Assembly (NCBI RefSeq): GCF_021432065.1
Contig: NZ_CP090364.1
Coordinates: 868,001-932,000, forward strand
Source of the DNA: Photobacterium sp. TLY01
GTDB lineage: Bacteria > Pseudomonadota > Gammaproteobacteria > Enterobacterales > Vibrionaceae
Direction: 5' to 3'
DNA: 64,000 nt
Below, piece after piece: positions 17,167 to 26,813 of the stretch; within the stretch, counting starts at the first letter, position 1, and the number at the start of each line of letters is the position of its first letter. The notes below the pieces were generated by a model, which had not been told where the DNA came from, made no database searches, and saw nothing but the letters and a program-made list of their open reading frames with translations. The position numbers and the translations under genes were made by a program.

Positions 17167-17898
17167 ATGTGGAAGTGGTTACATCCCTACGCTAAAGCAG
17201 AAAACTGCTACCGCCTGTGCGGAACCCTGCTGCCCTGGTTTGCAGCACTGTCTGTGATCAGCCTGATAACAGGCACTGTCTGGGGGCTGGCTTTTGCGCC
17301 AACCGATTACCAACAGGGGGACAGTTTCCGCATTATTTATCTGCATGTCCCGGCCGCGATCTGGTCCATGGGGGTTTATTTCTGGATGGCAGTGGCTGCT
17401 TTTATCGGCTTAGTCTGGCAGGTGCGCTTGTCTGACATGGCGGCTGCAGCCATGGCACCGATTGGCGCCGTATTCACCTTTATTGCATTGCTGACCGGCG
17501 CTGTCTGGGGCAAACCCATGTGGGGCGCCTGGTGGGTGTGGGATGCACGCCTGACATCTGAACTGATTCTGCTTTTCCTCTATCTGGGTGTGATTGCACT
17601 GTATAACGCTTTCGACGATCAGAAAACGGCGGCCAAAGCGGCCGGTATCCTGGCGATCGTGGGTGTGATCAATCTTCCTATCATTCATTACTCCGTCGAG
17701 TGGTGGAATACCCTGCATCAGGGGGCCACGATTACCAAATTTGCCAAACCGTCGATCGACAGCCGGATGCTGTGGCCATTACTGCTGAATATTTTGGGTT
17801 TTGCCTGCTTTTTTGGTGCGCTGACTCTGATTCGGTTACGCAATGAAATTCTGACCAGGGAAAGCCACCGCCCCTGGGTTCGTCAGTTGATGCAGTGA
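17167..17898 (+). CDS. ccmC: Heme-handling protein CcmC
   Basis: Inner-membrane protein that loads heme onto CcmE. 243 residues with six membrane helices. It has the Trp-rich periplasmic motif WGAWWVWDARLTSEL and conserved His residues on flanking loops (YLHVPAAIWS and IHYSVEWWNTLHQ) that ligate heme in the family. ATG preceded by a 46-base gap after ccmB. Confidence 0.97.
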   Translation: MWKWLHPYAKAENCYRLCGTLLPWFAALSVISLITGTVWGLAFAPTDYQQGDSFRIIYLHVPAAIWSMGVYFWMAVAAFIGLVWQVRLSDMAAAAMAPIGAVFTFIALLTGAVWGKPMWGAWWVWDARLTSELILLFLYLGVIALYNAFDDQKTAAKAAGILAIVGVINLPIIHYSVEWWNTLHQGATITKFAKPSIDSRMLWPLLLNILGFACFFGALTLIRLRNEILTRESHRPWVRQLMQ

Positions 17899-17905
17899 GG
17901 TGAGT

Positions 17906-18112
17906 ATGCATTTCGATTCGTTCAGTGATTTCCTTGCCATGGGCGGTTACGCCAGTTATGTCTGGGCGGCCTATGGGATATCTGCTTTATCTTTGCTGAT
18001 TCTTTTATGGTCCAGTATCCGTAAGAGTCGCCGTCTGGCAGCTGACATTAAAAATAAAATTGCCCGTGAGCAACGCATCAAAGCGGCCGAGAATTTGGAG
18101 AATACCTTATGA
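17906..18112 (+). CDS. ccmD: Heme exporter subunit CcmD
   Basis: Small single-span protein of the CcmABCD complex, 68 residues. Family pattern [16 protein letters not shown] followed by one membrane helix and a basic tail. The ATG at 17906 follows a GAGGTGAG ribosome site. A GTG 6 bases earlier is in frame. Overlaps ccmE by 4 bases (ATGA). Confidence 0.93.
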   Translation: MHFDSFSDFLAMGGYASYVWAAYGISALSLLILLWSSIRKSRRLAADIKNKIAREQRIKAAENLENTL

Positions 18113-18594
18113 ACCCAAGACGTAAAAAACGCCTGACCGTGATCATTGCCTTGCTGGCCGGTCTCGGGGTGACGGTTGCCCTGACCTTGTATGCCATGAG
18201 CCAGAATATGGACCTCTTCTATACCCCAACGGAGCTGGTAGAGGGCAAACCGGATGGCACCAAACCCGAAGTGGGTCAGCGTTTACGCATTGGCGGCATG
18301 GTCGTCAAAGGCTCAGTCAGCCGTGATCCCCACTCGCTGCAGGTCAGCTTTAAAGTGGCTGATGTCGGCCCGGCCGTGACGGTAACTTATGACGGTATTT
18401 TGCCTGACCTGTTCCGTGAAGGGCAGGGCATCGTTGCTCAGGGCGTGCTGGTTGATGCTCAAACGGTGGAAGCCCATGAAGTGCTGGCGAAGCACGACGA
18501 AGAATATATGCCGCCAGAAGTGGCTGAGGCGATGCAGAAAAATCATAAGCCTCTGAAATATACCGAACAACAAATGCAAGGTAGCGTGCAATGA
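18109..18594 (+). CDS. ccmE: Periplasmic heme chaperone CcmE
   Basis: 161 residues with an N-terminal membrane anchor (about residues 10-30) and a periplasmic beta-barrel. Heme attaches covalently to the His in [13 protein letters not shown], here H129. Overlaps ccmD and ccmF by 4 bases on each side, so it is translationally coupled. Confidence 0.97.
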   Translation: MNPRRKKRLTVIIALLAGLGVTVALTLYAMSQNMDLFYTPTELVEGKPDGTKPEVGQRLRIGGMVVKGSVSRDPHSLQVSFKVADVGPAVTVTYDGILPDLFREGQGIVAQGVLVDAQTVEAHEVLAKHDEEYMPPEVAEAMQKNHKPLKYTEQQMQGSVQ

Positions 18595-20588
18595 TTGCAG
18601 AATTAGGCCAGTTCAGCCTTATCCTGGCACTGGGTTTATCGCTTCTGGTGAGTGTCTATCCGCTCTATGGTGCCCATCAGGGCAACCCGGTGCTGATGCG
18701 TTTGGCCAGACCCCTGACCTTTGGTGTCTTTGCAATGCTGCTCGTGTCTTTTGCATTGCTGTCGTGGGCCTTTTACATCAATGATTTTACGGTGACTTAT
18801 GTCGCCAGTAACTCAAACAGTAATCTGCCCTGGTACTACCGACTGACGGCGGTCTGGGGTGCGCATGAAGGGTCATTACTGCTTTGGGTCTTAATTCAGG
18901 CTACCTGGGCTGCAGCCGTGGCCATGTTCAGCCGGGGCATGCCGCAGGAATCTGTGGCACGGGTACTGGCTGTGATGGGAATGATCTCAGTTGGTTTCCT
19001 GCTGTTTATCATCATTACCTCCAATCCGTTTGAGCGTACGCTGCCTTATTTCCCCGTTGATGGCCGCGATCTGAACCCCTTGTTGCAGGATCCGGGCTTA
19101 ATCATTCACCCGCCTATGCTGTATATGGGCTATGTCGGCTTCTCTGTGGCTTTTGCCTTTGCCATTGCTTCTTTAATGACAGGCCGGCTGGATACGGCCT
19201 GGGCGCGCTGGTCGCGTCCCTGGACGATTGCCGCCTGGTCGTTTCTGACCGTAGGGATTGCGCTGGGCTCCTGGTGGGCCTATTACGAGCTCGGCTGGGG
19301 CGGCTGGTGGTTCTGGGATCCGGTCGAAAATGCGTCTTTCATGCCCTGGTTGGCCGGTACGGCACTCATGCATTCGCTGGCCGTGACGGAAAAGCGCGGC
19401 ACCTTTAAAGCCTGGACTGTGTTACTGGCCATTTCGGCGTTCTCTCTGAGCTTGCTCGGTACTTTCCTGGTCCGTTCCGGCGTACTGGTTTCCGTGCATG
19501 CCTTTGCCTCCGACCCGGCACGGGGCATGTTCATTCTGGGCTTCCTGGTGGTGGTGATCGGTGGCTCGCTCCTGCTGTACGCCCTGCGCGGTGCGCAAAT
19601 TCGCTCTCATGGTAGTTTCAGCCTGTTTTCCAGAGAGAACTTCCTGCTGGCGAACAACCTGCTGCTGATCACCGGCCTGCTGGTGGTCTTGATCGGTACC
19701 TTGTTACCTCTGGTACACAAGCAGCTTGGTCTGGGCTCCGTCTCGATTGGGGTGCCTTTCTTTAATACCCTGTTCACCTGGCTGATGATTCCGTTTGCTT
19801 TCTTCCTGGGGATTGGCCCGCTGGTGCGCTGGAAGCGTGAGAATTTCTCGACGATTCGCCGGCCTTTACTGATGACCGCCTTGATTACCCTGCCATTAGC
19901 CCTGTTGGTGCTGTGGCTGCGCCCTGATCCCATCCAGCCGCTGGCTGTACTGGGGATGGTGATGGCCTTCTGGATCATTATCCTGCAGGGGTATGAGGTT
20001 TATGAGCGCGCTACCCATCGCCATCGCCTGATGGTCGGCCTCGGTAAGCTTGGTCGCAGCCATTGGGCCATGGTACTGGGCCATATTGGTCTGGCCGTGA
20101 CCTTGATCGGTATTACGCTGGTTTCCAATTACGATCTGGAGCGTGACGTTCGCCTGGCCCCTGGCCAGAGTGTGAATGTTGAAGGATTTGATTTCAGACT
20201 GGCCGGCTTGCGCAATGTGGAAGGGCCGAACTATGACGGCTTTATCGGCGACTTTATGGTCTCTCGCAACGGGAAACACATCGCTGAACTGCATGCTGAA
20301 AAGCGTTTTTACACCGTATCCGGCTCAATGATGACCGAAGCGGCGATCGACAGCGGTGTCACCCGTGATCTATATGTGGCGCTGGGTGAACAACTCGATG
20401 ACAACGCCTGGGCGGTCCGGATTTACTATAAGCCGTTTGTGAACTGGTTATGGCTGGGTGCGCTGATGATGGCATTGGGTGGCGCTTTAGCCATCAGCGA
20501 CAAGCGTTACCGTTTCCGTCGCCGCTTTCACAAAGAGGCGAAAGACGACACGGTTGTCAGTACCCCGCATGCGGAGGTGAATGGATGA
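18591..20588 (+). CDS. ccmF: Cytochrome c heme ligation protein CcmF
   Basis: Large membrane component of the heme lyase, 665 residues with about 15 hydrophobic segments. The conserved WWD motif is [17 protein letters not shown] (about residues 237-253). It forms the ligation complex with CcmH and CcmI. Overlaps ccmE and ccmG by 4 bases. Confidence 0.97.
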   Translation: MIAELGQFSLILALGLSLLVSVYPLYGAHQGNPVLMRLARPLTFGVFAMLLVSFALLSWAFYINDFTVTYVASNSNSNLPWYYRLTAVWGAHEGSLLLWVLIQATWAAAVAMFSRGMPQESVARVLAVMGMISVGFLLFIIITSNPFERTLPYFPVDGRDLNPLLQDPGLIIHPPMLYMGYVGFSVAFAFAIASLMTGRLDTAWARWSRPWTIAAWSFLTVGIALGSWWAYYELGWGGWWFWDPVENASFMPWLAGTALMHSLAVTEKRGTFKAWTVLLAISAFSLSLLGTFLVRSGVLVSVHAFASDPARGMFILGFLVVVIGGSLLLYALRGAQIRSHGSFSLFSRENFLLANNLLLITGLLVVLIGTLLPLVHKQLGLGSVSIGVPFFNTLFTWLMIPFAFFLGIGPLVRWKRENFSTIRRPLLMTALITLPLALLVLWLRPDPIQPLAVLGMVMAFWIIILQGYEVYERATHRHRLMVGLGKLGRSHWAMVLGHIGLAVTLIGITLVSNYDLERDVRLAPGQSVNVEGFDFRLAGLRNVEGPNYDGFIGDFMVSRNGKHIAELHAEKRFYTVSGSMMTEAAIDSGVTRDLYVALGEQLDDNAWAVRIYYKPFVNWLWLGALMMALGGALAISDKRYRFRRRFHKEAKDDTVVSTPHAEVNG

Positions 20589-21139
20589 ACAAGAAGCTGC
20601 TTTTTATTCCTTTAGTCCTGTTTCTGGGCCTTGTGGCTGTCTTTCTGGTGCAGCTGACCCGTAATGCTGACGGTGACGATCCGACGAAACTCGAATCTGT
20701 GCTGGTCGGTAAGCCTGTGCCAGCGTTTCGTCTTGAAGATTTGGCTGATGCGAACACAGTGTATCAGCAGGATATTTTCCTCGGCGAGCCACTGTTACTG
20801 AATGTCTGGGCAACCTGGTGTCCAACCTGTTATGCCGAACACCGCTATCTCAATGAGCTGGCCAGTCAGGGCGTCAAAATTATTGGTCTGAACTATAAAG
20901 ACGAGCGCGATAAAGCCAATCGCTGGCTGAAAGATCTCGGTAATCCTTATGTGCACAGCCTGTTTGATGGCAGCGGCATGCTGGGGATGGATTTAGGTGT
21001 ATACGGCGCACCAGAAACCTTTCTGATCGATGCCAGTGGTGTGATCCGTTATCGTCATGTCGGCGATGTGAATCCGCAAAACTGGGAAGAAACCCTCAAG
21101 CCGATTTATGAACGTCTGCAAGAGGAAGCGAAAGGATGA
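20585..21139 (+). CDS. ccmG: Thiol:disulfide interchange protein CcmG (DsbE)
   Basis: Membrane-tethered thioredoxin-fold reductant for apocytochrome c or CcmH. 184 residues: an N-terminal anchor (LLFIPLVLFLGLVAVFLVQL), then WATWCPTC with active-site C79 and C82, and the family's cis-Pro region GAPETFLID. The ATG at 20585 overlaps the ccmF stop as ATGA. Confidence 0.96.
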   Translation: MNKKLLFIPLVLFLGLVAVFLVQLTRNADGDDPTKLESVLVGKPVPAFRLEDLADANTVYQQDIFLGEPLLLNVWATWCPTCYAEHRYLNELASQGVKIIGLNYKDERDKANRWLKDLGNPYVHSLFDGSGMLGMDLGVYGAPETFLIDASGVIRYRHVGDVNPQNWEETLKPIYERLQEEAKG

Positions 21140-21666
21140 AACACGCGATAGCGGTATTGACGCTGATGTTCGGGAGTTGGTTTGCCGCCACTGTGCCCGT
21201 TCAGGCGGCGATTGATGTCTATGAATTTGCGACGCCGGAGCAGGAAGCTGCGTTCCAGGATTTGACGGCCACATTGCGCTGCCCGAAATGTCAGAATAAC
21301 AATATTGCTGACTCCAATGCAGAACTGGCCAAAGACATGCGTCAGAAAGCATACGAGATGCTGAGTGAAGGGAAATCCCAGCAGGAAGTGATTGATTATA
21401 TGATTGCCCGCTACGGCAATTTTGTGACTTATGATCCGCCTCTGATGCCATCGACCCTGATTCTGTGGCTTGGCCCTTTGTGTTTCCTGCTGATTGGCGC
21501 CAGTGTGCTGGTGTATCGTTCCCGCAAGGGAGTGATGTCTTCATCTCAGCGCATGGATCAAAAAGAATCCGCCCGTCTTCATGCATTGCTCAATGAGATT
21601 GAAAAAGAGGCAGACAACCCGCACGCCGCCAGTGGTTCGGCAGGTGAAAGCAAGGTGAAAAAATGA
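21136..21666 (+). CDS. ccmH: Cytochrome c maturation oxidoreductase CcmH
   Basis: 176 residues. Signal peptide ending near PVQAA, then the redox motif LRCPKCQ (C49 and C52) in a three-helix domain, then one membrane span (LILWLGPLCFLLIGASVLVY). Only the CcmH domain is present; the TPR part is the separate next gene, ccmI. Overlaps both neighbours by 4 bases. Confidence 0.96.
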   Translation: MKHAIAVLTLMFGSWFAATVPVQAAIDVYEFATPEQEAAFQDLTATLRCPKCQNNNIADSNAELAKDMRQKAYEMLSEGKSQQEVIDYMIARYGNFVTYDPPLMPSTLILWLGPLCFLLIGASVLVYRSRKGVMSSSQRMDQKESARLHALLNEIEKEADNPHAASGSAGESKVKK

Positions 21667-22874
21667 CGTTATTTTGGATCTCCACCCTGATACTGGTGCT
21701 GATTGCGCTGGCTTTTTTCATTGTCCCGGCTTTTGTCGGAAGTAATCAGGATCAGGTTGCCAGCCGGGATGAGCTGAACAAAGCTTTCTTTCGTGACCGG
21801 TTGGGTGAGCTGAAAGAAGAAAGCAATGAAGGGCTGGTGTCGAATCCGGATGAACTGGAAGTGGAACTGCAGCAGTCTTTACTTGATGACGTGCCGGAAA
21901 CACAGACACAGCAGAGCAGCCAGTTTAAACCCTGGTTATTGCTCCCGGGTATTCTGGTCGTGGTGGGTGTAGCTTATGGCCTTTATGGGGCTGTTGGCCA
22001 TCAGCAAGAAGTGACGGACTGGCAGCAGACGGTCTCTAAATTGCCTCAGCTGACTCAGCGTCTGATGGGCGATAATGCTTCCCCGCTCACAGATCAGGAG
22101 ATGGAAGAGCTGACTTTAGGCCTTCGGACCCGGCTTCATGAGCGTCCGAATGATGCTACCGGCTGGCTGTTGCTGGGCCGTATCGGGATGGCAAACCGAG
22201 ATGTTGAAACGGCCCAGGGGGCGATGAAGCGCGCCCTGGATCTGGAACCGAATGATCCGAGCTTGCAACTCAGCTATGCTCAGACCCTGATGATGGGCGG
22301 ACAGCCAGGTCAGGTGCAGTTGGCCCGTAATATGCTGACGCATTTGCTGGAGCGTGATCCTGAGAATCTGCAGGCTTTATCCCTGATGGCATTTGATGCC
22401 TTTGAGCAGGCAGATTACCAGGCTGCTGTGACCTACTGGGAGCAGATGAAATCGCAGCTCAACCCGGGAGATAACCGCATTGCTATGCTTGAACGCAGTA
22501 TTGCTCAGGCCAAGGCAGAACTGTCGCAGGCTGCTAATCCCAGCCCGGGTGTCAGTGTGACTGTTGCGCTTGGCGACTCGGTGATCTTGCCGGCGCAAGG
22601 CATGCTTGTTGTGTCTGTGCATACCGCAGATGGTGCGCCCATGCCGTTGGCCGCCAGACGTTTGCCCTTGTCCCGTTTTCCGTTGACGCTCACCTTAACT
22701 GATAAAGACAGCATGATCCCGGATCGGCTGATGTCGAAACAATCCGAGCTGATCATCAGGGCCAGAGTAGACAGTGACGGTAACGTTGCAACCAAAGAGG
22801 GTGACTGGTTTGGTGAAAGCGGCATTGTGCCACTGGGCGGGGAAACAACAATCACAATTAACACTCAGTATTAA
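21663..22874 (+). CDS. ccmI: Cytochrome c maturation TPR protein CcmI
   Basis: 403 residues with two N-terminal membrane spans (about residues 3-22 and 92-112), a short Leu-rich cytoplasmic loop between them, then TPR repeats (about 170-280: GWLLLGRIGMANRDVETAQGAMKRALDLEPND). A C-terminal beta-rich domain (about 295-400) completes it. It chaperones apocytochrome c for CcmF/CcmH. Last gene of the ccm operon, followed by a strong hairpin. Confidence 0.94.
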   Translation: MTLFWISTLILVLIALAFFIVPAFVGSNQDQVASRDELNKAFFRDRLGELKEESNEGLVSNPDELEVELQQSLLDDVPETQTQQSSQFKPWLLLPGILVVVGVAYGLYGAVGHQQEVTDWQQTVSKLPQLTQRLMGDNASPLTDQEMEELTLGLRTRLHERPNDATGWLLLGRIGMANRDVETAQGAMKRALDLEPNDPSLQLSYAQTLMMGGQPGQVQLARNMLTHLLERDPENLQALSLMAFDAFEQADYQAAVTYWEQMKSQLNPGDNRIAMLERSIAQAKAELSQAANPSPGVSVTVALGDSVILPAQGMLVVSVHTADGAPMPLAARRLPLSRFPLTLTLTDKDSMIPDRLMSKQSELIIRARVDSDGNVATKEGDWFGESGIVPLGGETTITINTQY

Positions 22875-22892
22875 AACATACTGGCAGTTAAG

Positions 22893-22928
22893 AAACAGAC
22901 TGGATATTATTATCCAGTCTGTTTTGCA
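22893..22928. terminator. Terminator after the ccm operon
   Basis: Perfect 14-bp inverted repeat, 22893-22906 and 22911-22924 (core AGACTGGATA / TATCCAGTCT), with a TTAT loop. It lies 18 bases after the ccmI stop and ends only about 12 bases before the mlaA start, so mlaA transcription either reads through or starts inside the hairpin region. Confidence 0.85.
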
Positions 22929-22936
22929 TTGAATAA

Positions 22937-23800
22937 GTGGCTAACACATTGAAATCAAATCTGTTCGTATCCCTGTTTTTTACATTCATCCTGATGGGAT
23001 GTGCCAGCTCGCCGCCAGAACCGTCGCCGGAAAAACTGGCAGGGAACGAATACGGTCTGGATGATGAGGAGCTGGAAGCAGCGGGTCTGGATGTCGAAGA
23101 ACTGGAAGCTCTGGGTGAACCGGAAAATGCGGTTTATGATCCTTTTGAAGGCTTTAACCGTGCGATGTGGACAGTCAACTACGATTATCTTGACCCTTAT
23201 TTTGTCCGTCCTGTCTCACTGGCTTATGTCGATTATGTGCCGTCGCCGGTGCGTACCGGGTTAAGAAACTTTCTGTCTAACCTTGAAGAACCGGCAAATA
23301 TGCTGAACAGCTTCCTGATGCAGAACCCGGAAAAGGCGGTGGATCATTTTACCCGTTTCTGGATTAACAGTATTTTTGGTCTGGGCGGATTGATTGATAT
23401 TGCCGCCGCGGCAGATATTCCCCCACCGGGAGAGCAGGCATTTCCTGACACTTTGGGTTATTACGGTGTCGGCAACGGTCCTTATTTCATGATACCGGCT
23501 TATGGTCCTCTGACTTTACGAGAAGGGATCGGGGACCGCGTCGATGCGCTGTATTTCCCGCTCAACCTGCTGACATTCTGGCAAAGCGTCGGCAAGTGGG
23601 CGCTAGAAGGCATGGAAGACAGGGCTAAACTGGTGGCACAGGAACCTATGCTGAACAACTCACCGGATCCGTACGCCTTCACGCGCGATGCCTATATTCA
23701 GTATAAAAACTTCCGGGCCGGCGGTAGCGAATCTGAACCGGCACAGCCACAAAACGAAGAATATCTTGATGATTTTCTTGATGAAATAGACAGCGAGTAG
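22937..23800 (+). CDS. mlaA: Outer-membrane lipid asymmetry lipoprotein MlaA (VacJ)
   Basis: Outer-membrane lipoprotein that removes misplaced phospholipids from the outer leaflet and hands them to the Mla system. 287 residues. Signal peptide with lipobox LMGC (C22), an acidic spacer rich in Glu and Leu (about residues 35-60), then the MlaA domain: YDPFEGFNRAMWTVNYD and NMLNSFLMQNPEKAVDHFTRFWIN. The C-terminus is acidic. Start is GTG 22937; TTG 22949 is an alternative and both keep the signal peptide. It is separated from ccmI by a terminator hairpin. Confidence 0.92.
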   Translation: MANTLKSNLFVSLFFTFILMGCASSPPEPSPEKLAGNEYGLDDEELEAAGLDVEELEALGEPENAVYDPFEGFNRAMWTVNYDYLDPYFVRPVSLAYVDYVPSPVRTGLRNFLSNLEEPANMLNSFLMQNPEKAVDHFTRFWINSIFGLGGLIDIAAAADIPPPGEQAFPDTLGYYGVGNGPYFMIPAYGPLTLREGIGDRVDALYFPLNLLTFWQSVGKWALEGMEDRAKLVAQEPMLNNSPDPYAFTRDAYIQYKNFRAGGSESEPAQPQNEEYLDDFLDEIDSE

Positions 23801-23821
23801 CTGTTGTTGTTTGAGTGTCAG

Positions 23822-23851
23822 AAAAACCAGAGCCTGAGTGCTCTGGTTTTT
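23822..23851. terminator. Terminator after mlaA
   Basis: Perfect 12-bp stem AAAAACCAGAGC / GCTCTGGTTTTT around a CTGAGT loop, 21 bases after the mlaA stop, ending in a T run. Symmetric A and T tracts make it able to act on both strands. Confidence 0.92.
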
Positions 23852-24207
23852 ATCCACCCGAATGAGTCTGTTGTTAATTTTTTGTAAATATAAACATTTC
23901 TGACAAAGTTAACACTTTGTGTGATTTGTTGTTCAGTCACTCTCAGTCATCACGCGAAAAAGTGCTTCTTATTTGCTTTGCTGAATGAAGGGGTTTCAAA
24001 CGAACCCAATATCTGCATCAATTATCATTTCACTACATTTCATTGCCATGAATTTCATTTCGGTTGGCATAAGATCACAAAGCGTAATACCCAAAATAAA
24101 AATCCCACTTTCTTTCTTTGCGACAAAAAGAAACTGAACTATTGATTATCAGGCATGGTTTCATATCCATGCTTTATTACTTACTTTTTAACTCAAGGAA
24201 CGAAGTA
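23852..24207 (+). promoter_or_regulatory. AT-rich leader of the chitinase gene
   Basis: 356 bases without a convincing gene. It is clearly more AT-rich than its surroundings. Between about 24020 and 24065 there are three close copies of a TTTCATT/CATTTCA element. A TGTGAT half-site near 23921 could belong to a CRP-type site but lacks a good second half. Presumed promoter and regulatory region of the chitinase gene; no exact promoter can be assigned by eye. Confidence 0.45.
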
Positions 24208-26715
24208 ATGTTTTTCAATAAGTTGAATCCTATCGCAGCAGGTATTGCTGTGATGACTATGTCGTGGGGAGCGATGGCTGCACCAGGTACACCGCAAATT
24301 GCCTGGATGGAAACAGATTATGCTATCGTCGAGGTTGATCAGGCGGCCTCAGCCTATAAAAGCTTAATTACAGTGAAACCGGCGGCAGAAGTGCCGGTTG
24401 CCTGGCAGCGTTATTCCGGTGAAACCGCGGATCTGTGGCGAGTGAAGCTGAATGGGGAGGTGGTGTTTGAGCAGAGCATTGCACCGGCTGCCAGCGGAGC
24501 CGGTTCAACCACCTTGTCTGTGGCACAGGGCGGGCAGTATGCCATGACAGTCGAGCTGTGTAGCGGTACAGGAGCGGCACAAGCCTGTACCAGCAGTGCG
24601 GCAACCAATATTGTTGTTGCCGATACCGATGGCAGCCACTTAGACCCATTACCGATGAACGTGGATGGCAATAATGGCAATTACACCACGCCAGCGAACA
24701 CTGTGGTCGGTGCTTACTTTGTTGAGTGGGGCGTGTATGGCCGTAAATTCTCGGTGGATAATATTCCGGCGCAGAACCTGACCCACATTTTGTACGGCTT
24801 CATTCCTATTTGCGGACCGAATGAATCTCTGGGTGAGATTGAAAATGGTAACAGCCTGGCCGCACTGAATCGTGCCTGTCAGGGAACACCTGATTATGAA
24901 GTGGTAATCCATGACCCTTGGGCGGCAGTTCAGATGCCTCAGCCCCAGTCAGGCCATACTCACAGCACACCGTATAAAGGGACTTATGGTCAGATGATGG
25001 CGCTGAAGCAGCGTTATCCGGATCTGAAAATTGTGCCTTCTATCGGCGGCTGGACTCTGTCCGATCCTTTCTACTCCTTCACCGACAAAGCCAAGCGTGA
25101 CATTTTCGTCGCCAGTGTGAAGAAATTCCTCAAAACATGGAAATTTTTCGACGGTGTTGATATCGACTGGGAATTCCCGGGCGGTAAAGGTGCAAATGCG
25201 AACCTGGGTGACCCGGTCAATGATGGTCCGGCGTATGTGGCGCTGATGCGTGAACTGCGTGCCATGCTGGATGAACTGGAAGCCGAAACCGGCCGCCAGT
25301 ATGAGCTGACATCTGCAATTGGTGTGGGCTATGACAAGATTGACGTCGTGAACTATGCCGATGCGGTTCAGTATATGGACTACATTTTCGCCATGACCTA
25401 TGACTTCTTCGGCGGCTGGAATAACGAGCCTGGCCACCAGACAGCATTGTTCTGTGGCAGCCACATGTCTGCTGATGTCTGTAACGGCACGGGCGTGGAT
25501 GAAAACGGCGAACCGCGTCAGGGTCCGGCTTATACCGCCGCAAACGGTATTGACCGCCTGTTGGCGCAGGGTGTTCCTGCCAACAAACTGGTTCTGGGAA
25601 CAGCGATGTACGCAAGGGGCTGGACGGGCGTCACCGAAGCCAGCATGACCGATCCGACAAATCCAATGACGGGTAAAGGTACAGGTCCGGTCCCTGGTTC
25701 GTGGGAAGCCGGGGTCATTGACTACAAAGACGTGGTGACGGATTACATCAATAACGCTGCGGTGACTAAGGGTTATGACGCACAGGCTGAAGCGCCGTGG
25801 GCGTACAATCCAAGCAGCGGTAACCTGATCACCTATGACGACCGTCGTTCCGTGCTGGCCAAAGGTCAGTATGTCCGCAATCTGGGTCTGGCTGGTTTGT
25901 TTGCATGGGAAATTGATGCCGATAACGGCGACATCCTGAATGCAATGCAGGATTCACTGGCGGGTGGCGGTGGCAACTATGCCCCGGTTGCGAAAGCCGG
26001 TGCCGATCAAGTGGTCAGTGGCGCGGTGTCAGTGACGCTGGACGGCTCTGCATCCAGTGATCGTGATGGTCAGATCGTGAGCTACCAGTGGACACAGACC
26101 AGTGGTCCGGCACTGACGCTGACCGGAGCAGATACTGCAACAGCGACTGTTGCGGTTCCTGAAGTGACGGCTGATACTCAGTATGTGTTTACACTGACAG
26201 TGACCGATAATGCCGGCGATACTGCCACTGACAGCGTCACCGTCTCGGCGAAAGCTCCGGGTTCAAATAACGCGCCTGTGGTCGTTGTGTCTGGTCCGGC
26301 GACGGCCAGTGCCGGTGATACCGTGGTACTGGATGCCTCGCAATCCACAGATGCCGATGGTGATACCCTGACCTTTACCTGGACAGTGCCTGCTGGTGTG
26401 AACGCGACTGTGAATGGCGCAACGGTGAGCTTTGTTGCTGACAGCTACACAGTCGATACACCACTGAACTTTACGGTTGCAGTCTCAGATGGGACGGATT
26501 CAGCGACCGACTCAGTCTCAGTGACAGTACTGAAAGATGGCGGCAGCACTGGCTGTACCAATGCCTGGGCAAGCGGTAGTGTGTATAACGCCGGTGATAT
26601 CGTGACGCATTCAGGCAAATCCTGGAAAGCGAAATGGTGGACAACCGGTGAAGAGCCTGGAACAACGGGCGAGTGGGGCGTCTGGGAAGATTTAGGCGCG
26701 GCTAACTGCCAGTAA
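24208..26715 (+). CDS. chiA: Secreted GH18 chitinase with two PKD-like domains and a chitin-binding domain
   Basis: Endochitinase of the vibrio ChiA type, 835 residues. Signal peptide MFFNKLNPIAAGIAVMTM... ending AMA. Then an N-terminal Ig/FnIII-like chitinase domain (to about 155) and the GH18 barrel (about 165-580) with the catalytic DGVDIDWE at 315-322 (acid E322). Two PKD/Ig-like domains follow (from about 590 and 687), then a C-terminal CBM5/12 (783-835) with paired Trp residues (WKAKWWTTGEEPG). The ATG at 24208 has AAGGA 8 bases upstream; an in-frame upstream ATG at 24118 would mask the signal peptide. Typical of marine chitin users. Confidence 0.93.
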   Translation: MFFNKLNPIAAGIAVMTMSWGAMAAPGTPQIAWMETDYAIVEVDQAASAYKSLITVKPAAEVPVAWQRYSGETADLWRVKLNGEVVFEQSIAPAASGAGSTTLSVAQGGQYAMTVELCSGTGAAQACTSSAATNIVVADTDGSHLDPLPMNVDGNNGNYTTPANTVVGAYFVEWGVYGRKFSVDNIPAQNLTHILYGFIPICGPNESLGEIENGNSLAALNRACQGTPDYEVVIHDPWAAVQMPQPQSGHTHSTPYKGTYGQMMALKQRYPDLKIVPSIGGWTLSDPFYSFTDKAKRDIFVASVKKFLKTWKFFDGVDIDWEFPGGKGANANLGDPVNDGPAYVALMRELRAMLDELEAETGRQYELTSAIGVGYDKIDVVNYADAVQYMDYIFAMTYDFFGGWNNEPGHQTALFCGSHMSADVCNGTGVDENGEPRQGPAYTAANGIDRLLAQGVPANKLVLGTAMYARGWTGVTEASMTDPTNPMTGKGTGPVPGSWEAGVIDYKDVVTDYINNAAVTKGYDAQAEAPWAYNPSSGNLITYDDRRSVLAKGQYVRNLGLAGLFAWEIDADNGDILNAMQDSLAGGGGNYAPVAKAGADQVVSGAVSVTLDGSASSDRDGQIVSYQWTQTSGPALTLTGADTATATVAVPEVTADTQYVFTLTVTDNAGDTATDSVTVSAKAPGSNNAPVVVVSGPATASAGDTVVLDASQSTDADGDTLTFTWTVPAGVNATVNGATVSFVADSYTVDTPLNFTVAVSDGTDSATDSVSVTVLKDGGSTGCTNAWASGSVYNAGDIVTHSGKSWKAKWWTTGEEPGTTGEWGVWEDLGAANCQ

Positions 26716-26763
26716 ATTCTGATATCCGCCTGATGGCTGAGAATTTAGAACAGGCGTAAAGAA

Positions 26764-26792
26764 AAGCCGCTCTAACGAGCGGCTTGTTTTTT
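26764..26792. terminator. Terminator between convergent chitinase and fadL
   Basis: Perfect 9-bp stem AAGCCGCTC / GAGCGGCTT with a TAAC loop and a following GTTTTTT. In reverse it is followed by TTCTTT, so it can serve both convergent genes. Confidence 0.93.
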
Positions 26793-26813
26793 CTGGCAAT
26801 ATTTCGTTCTTCG

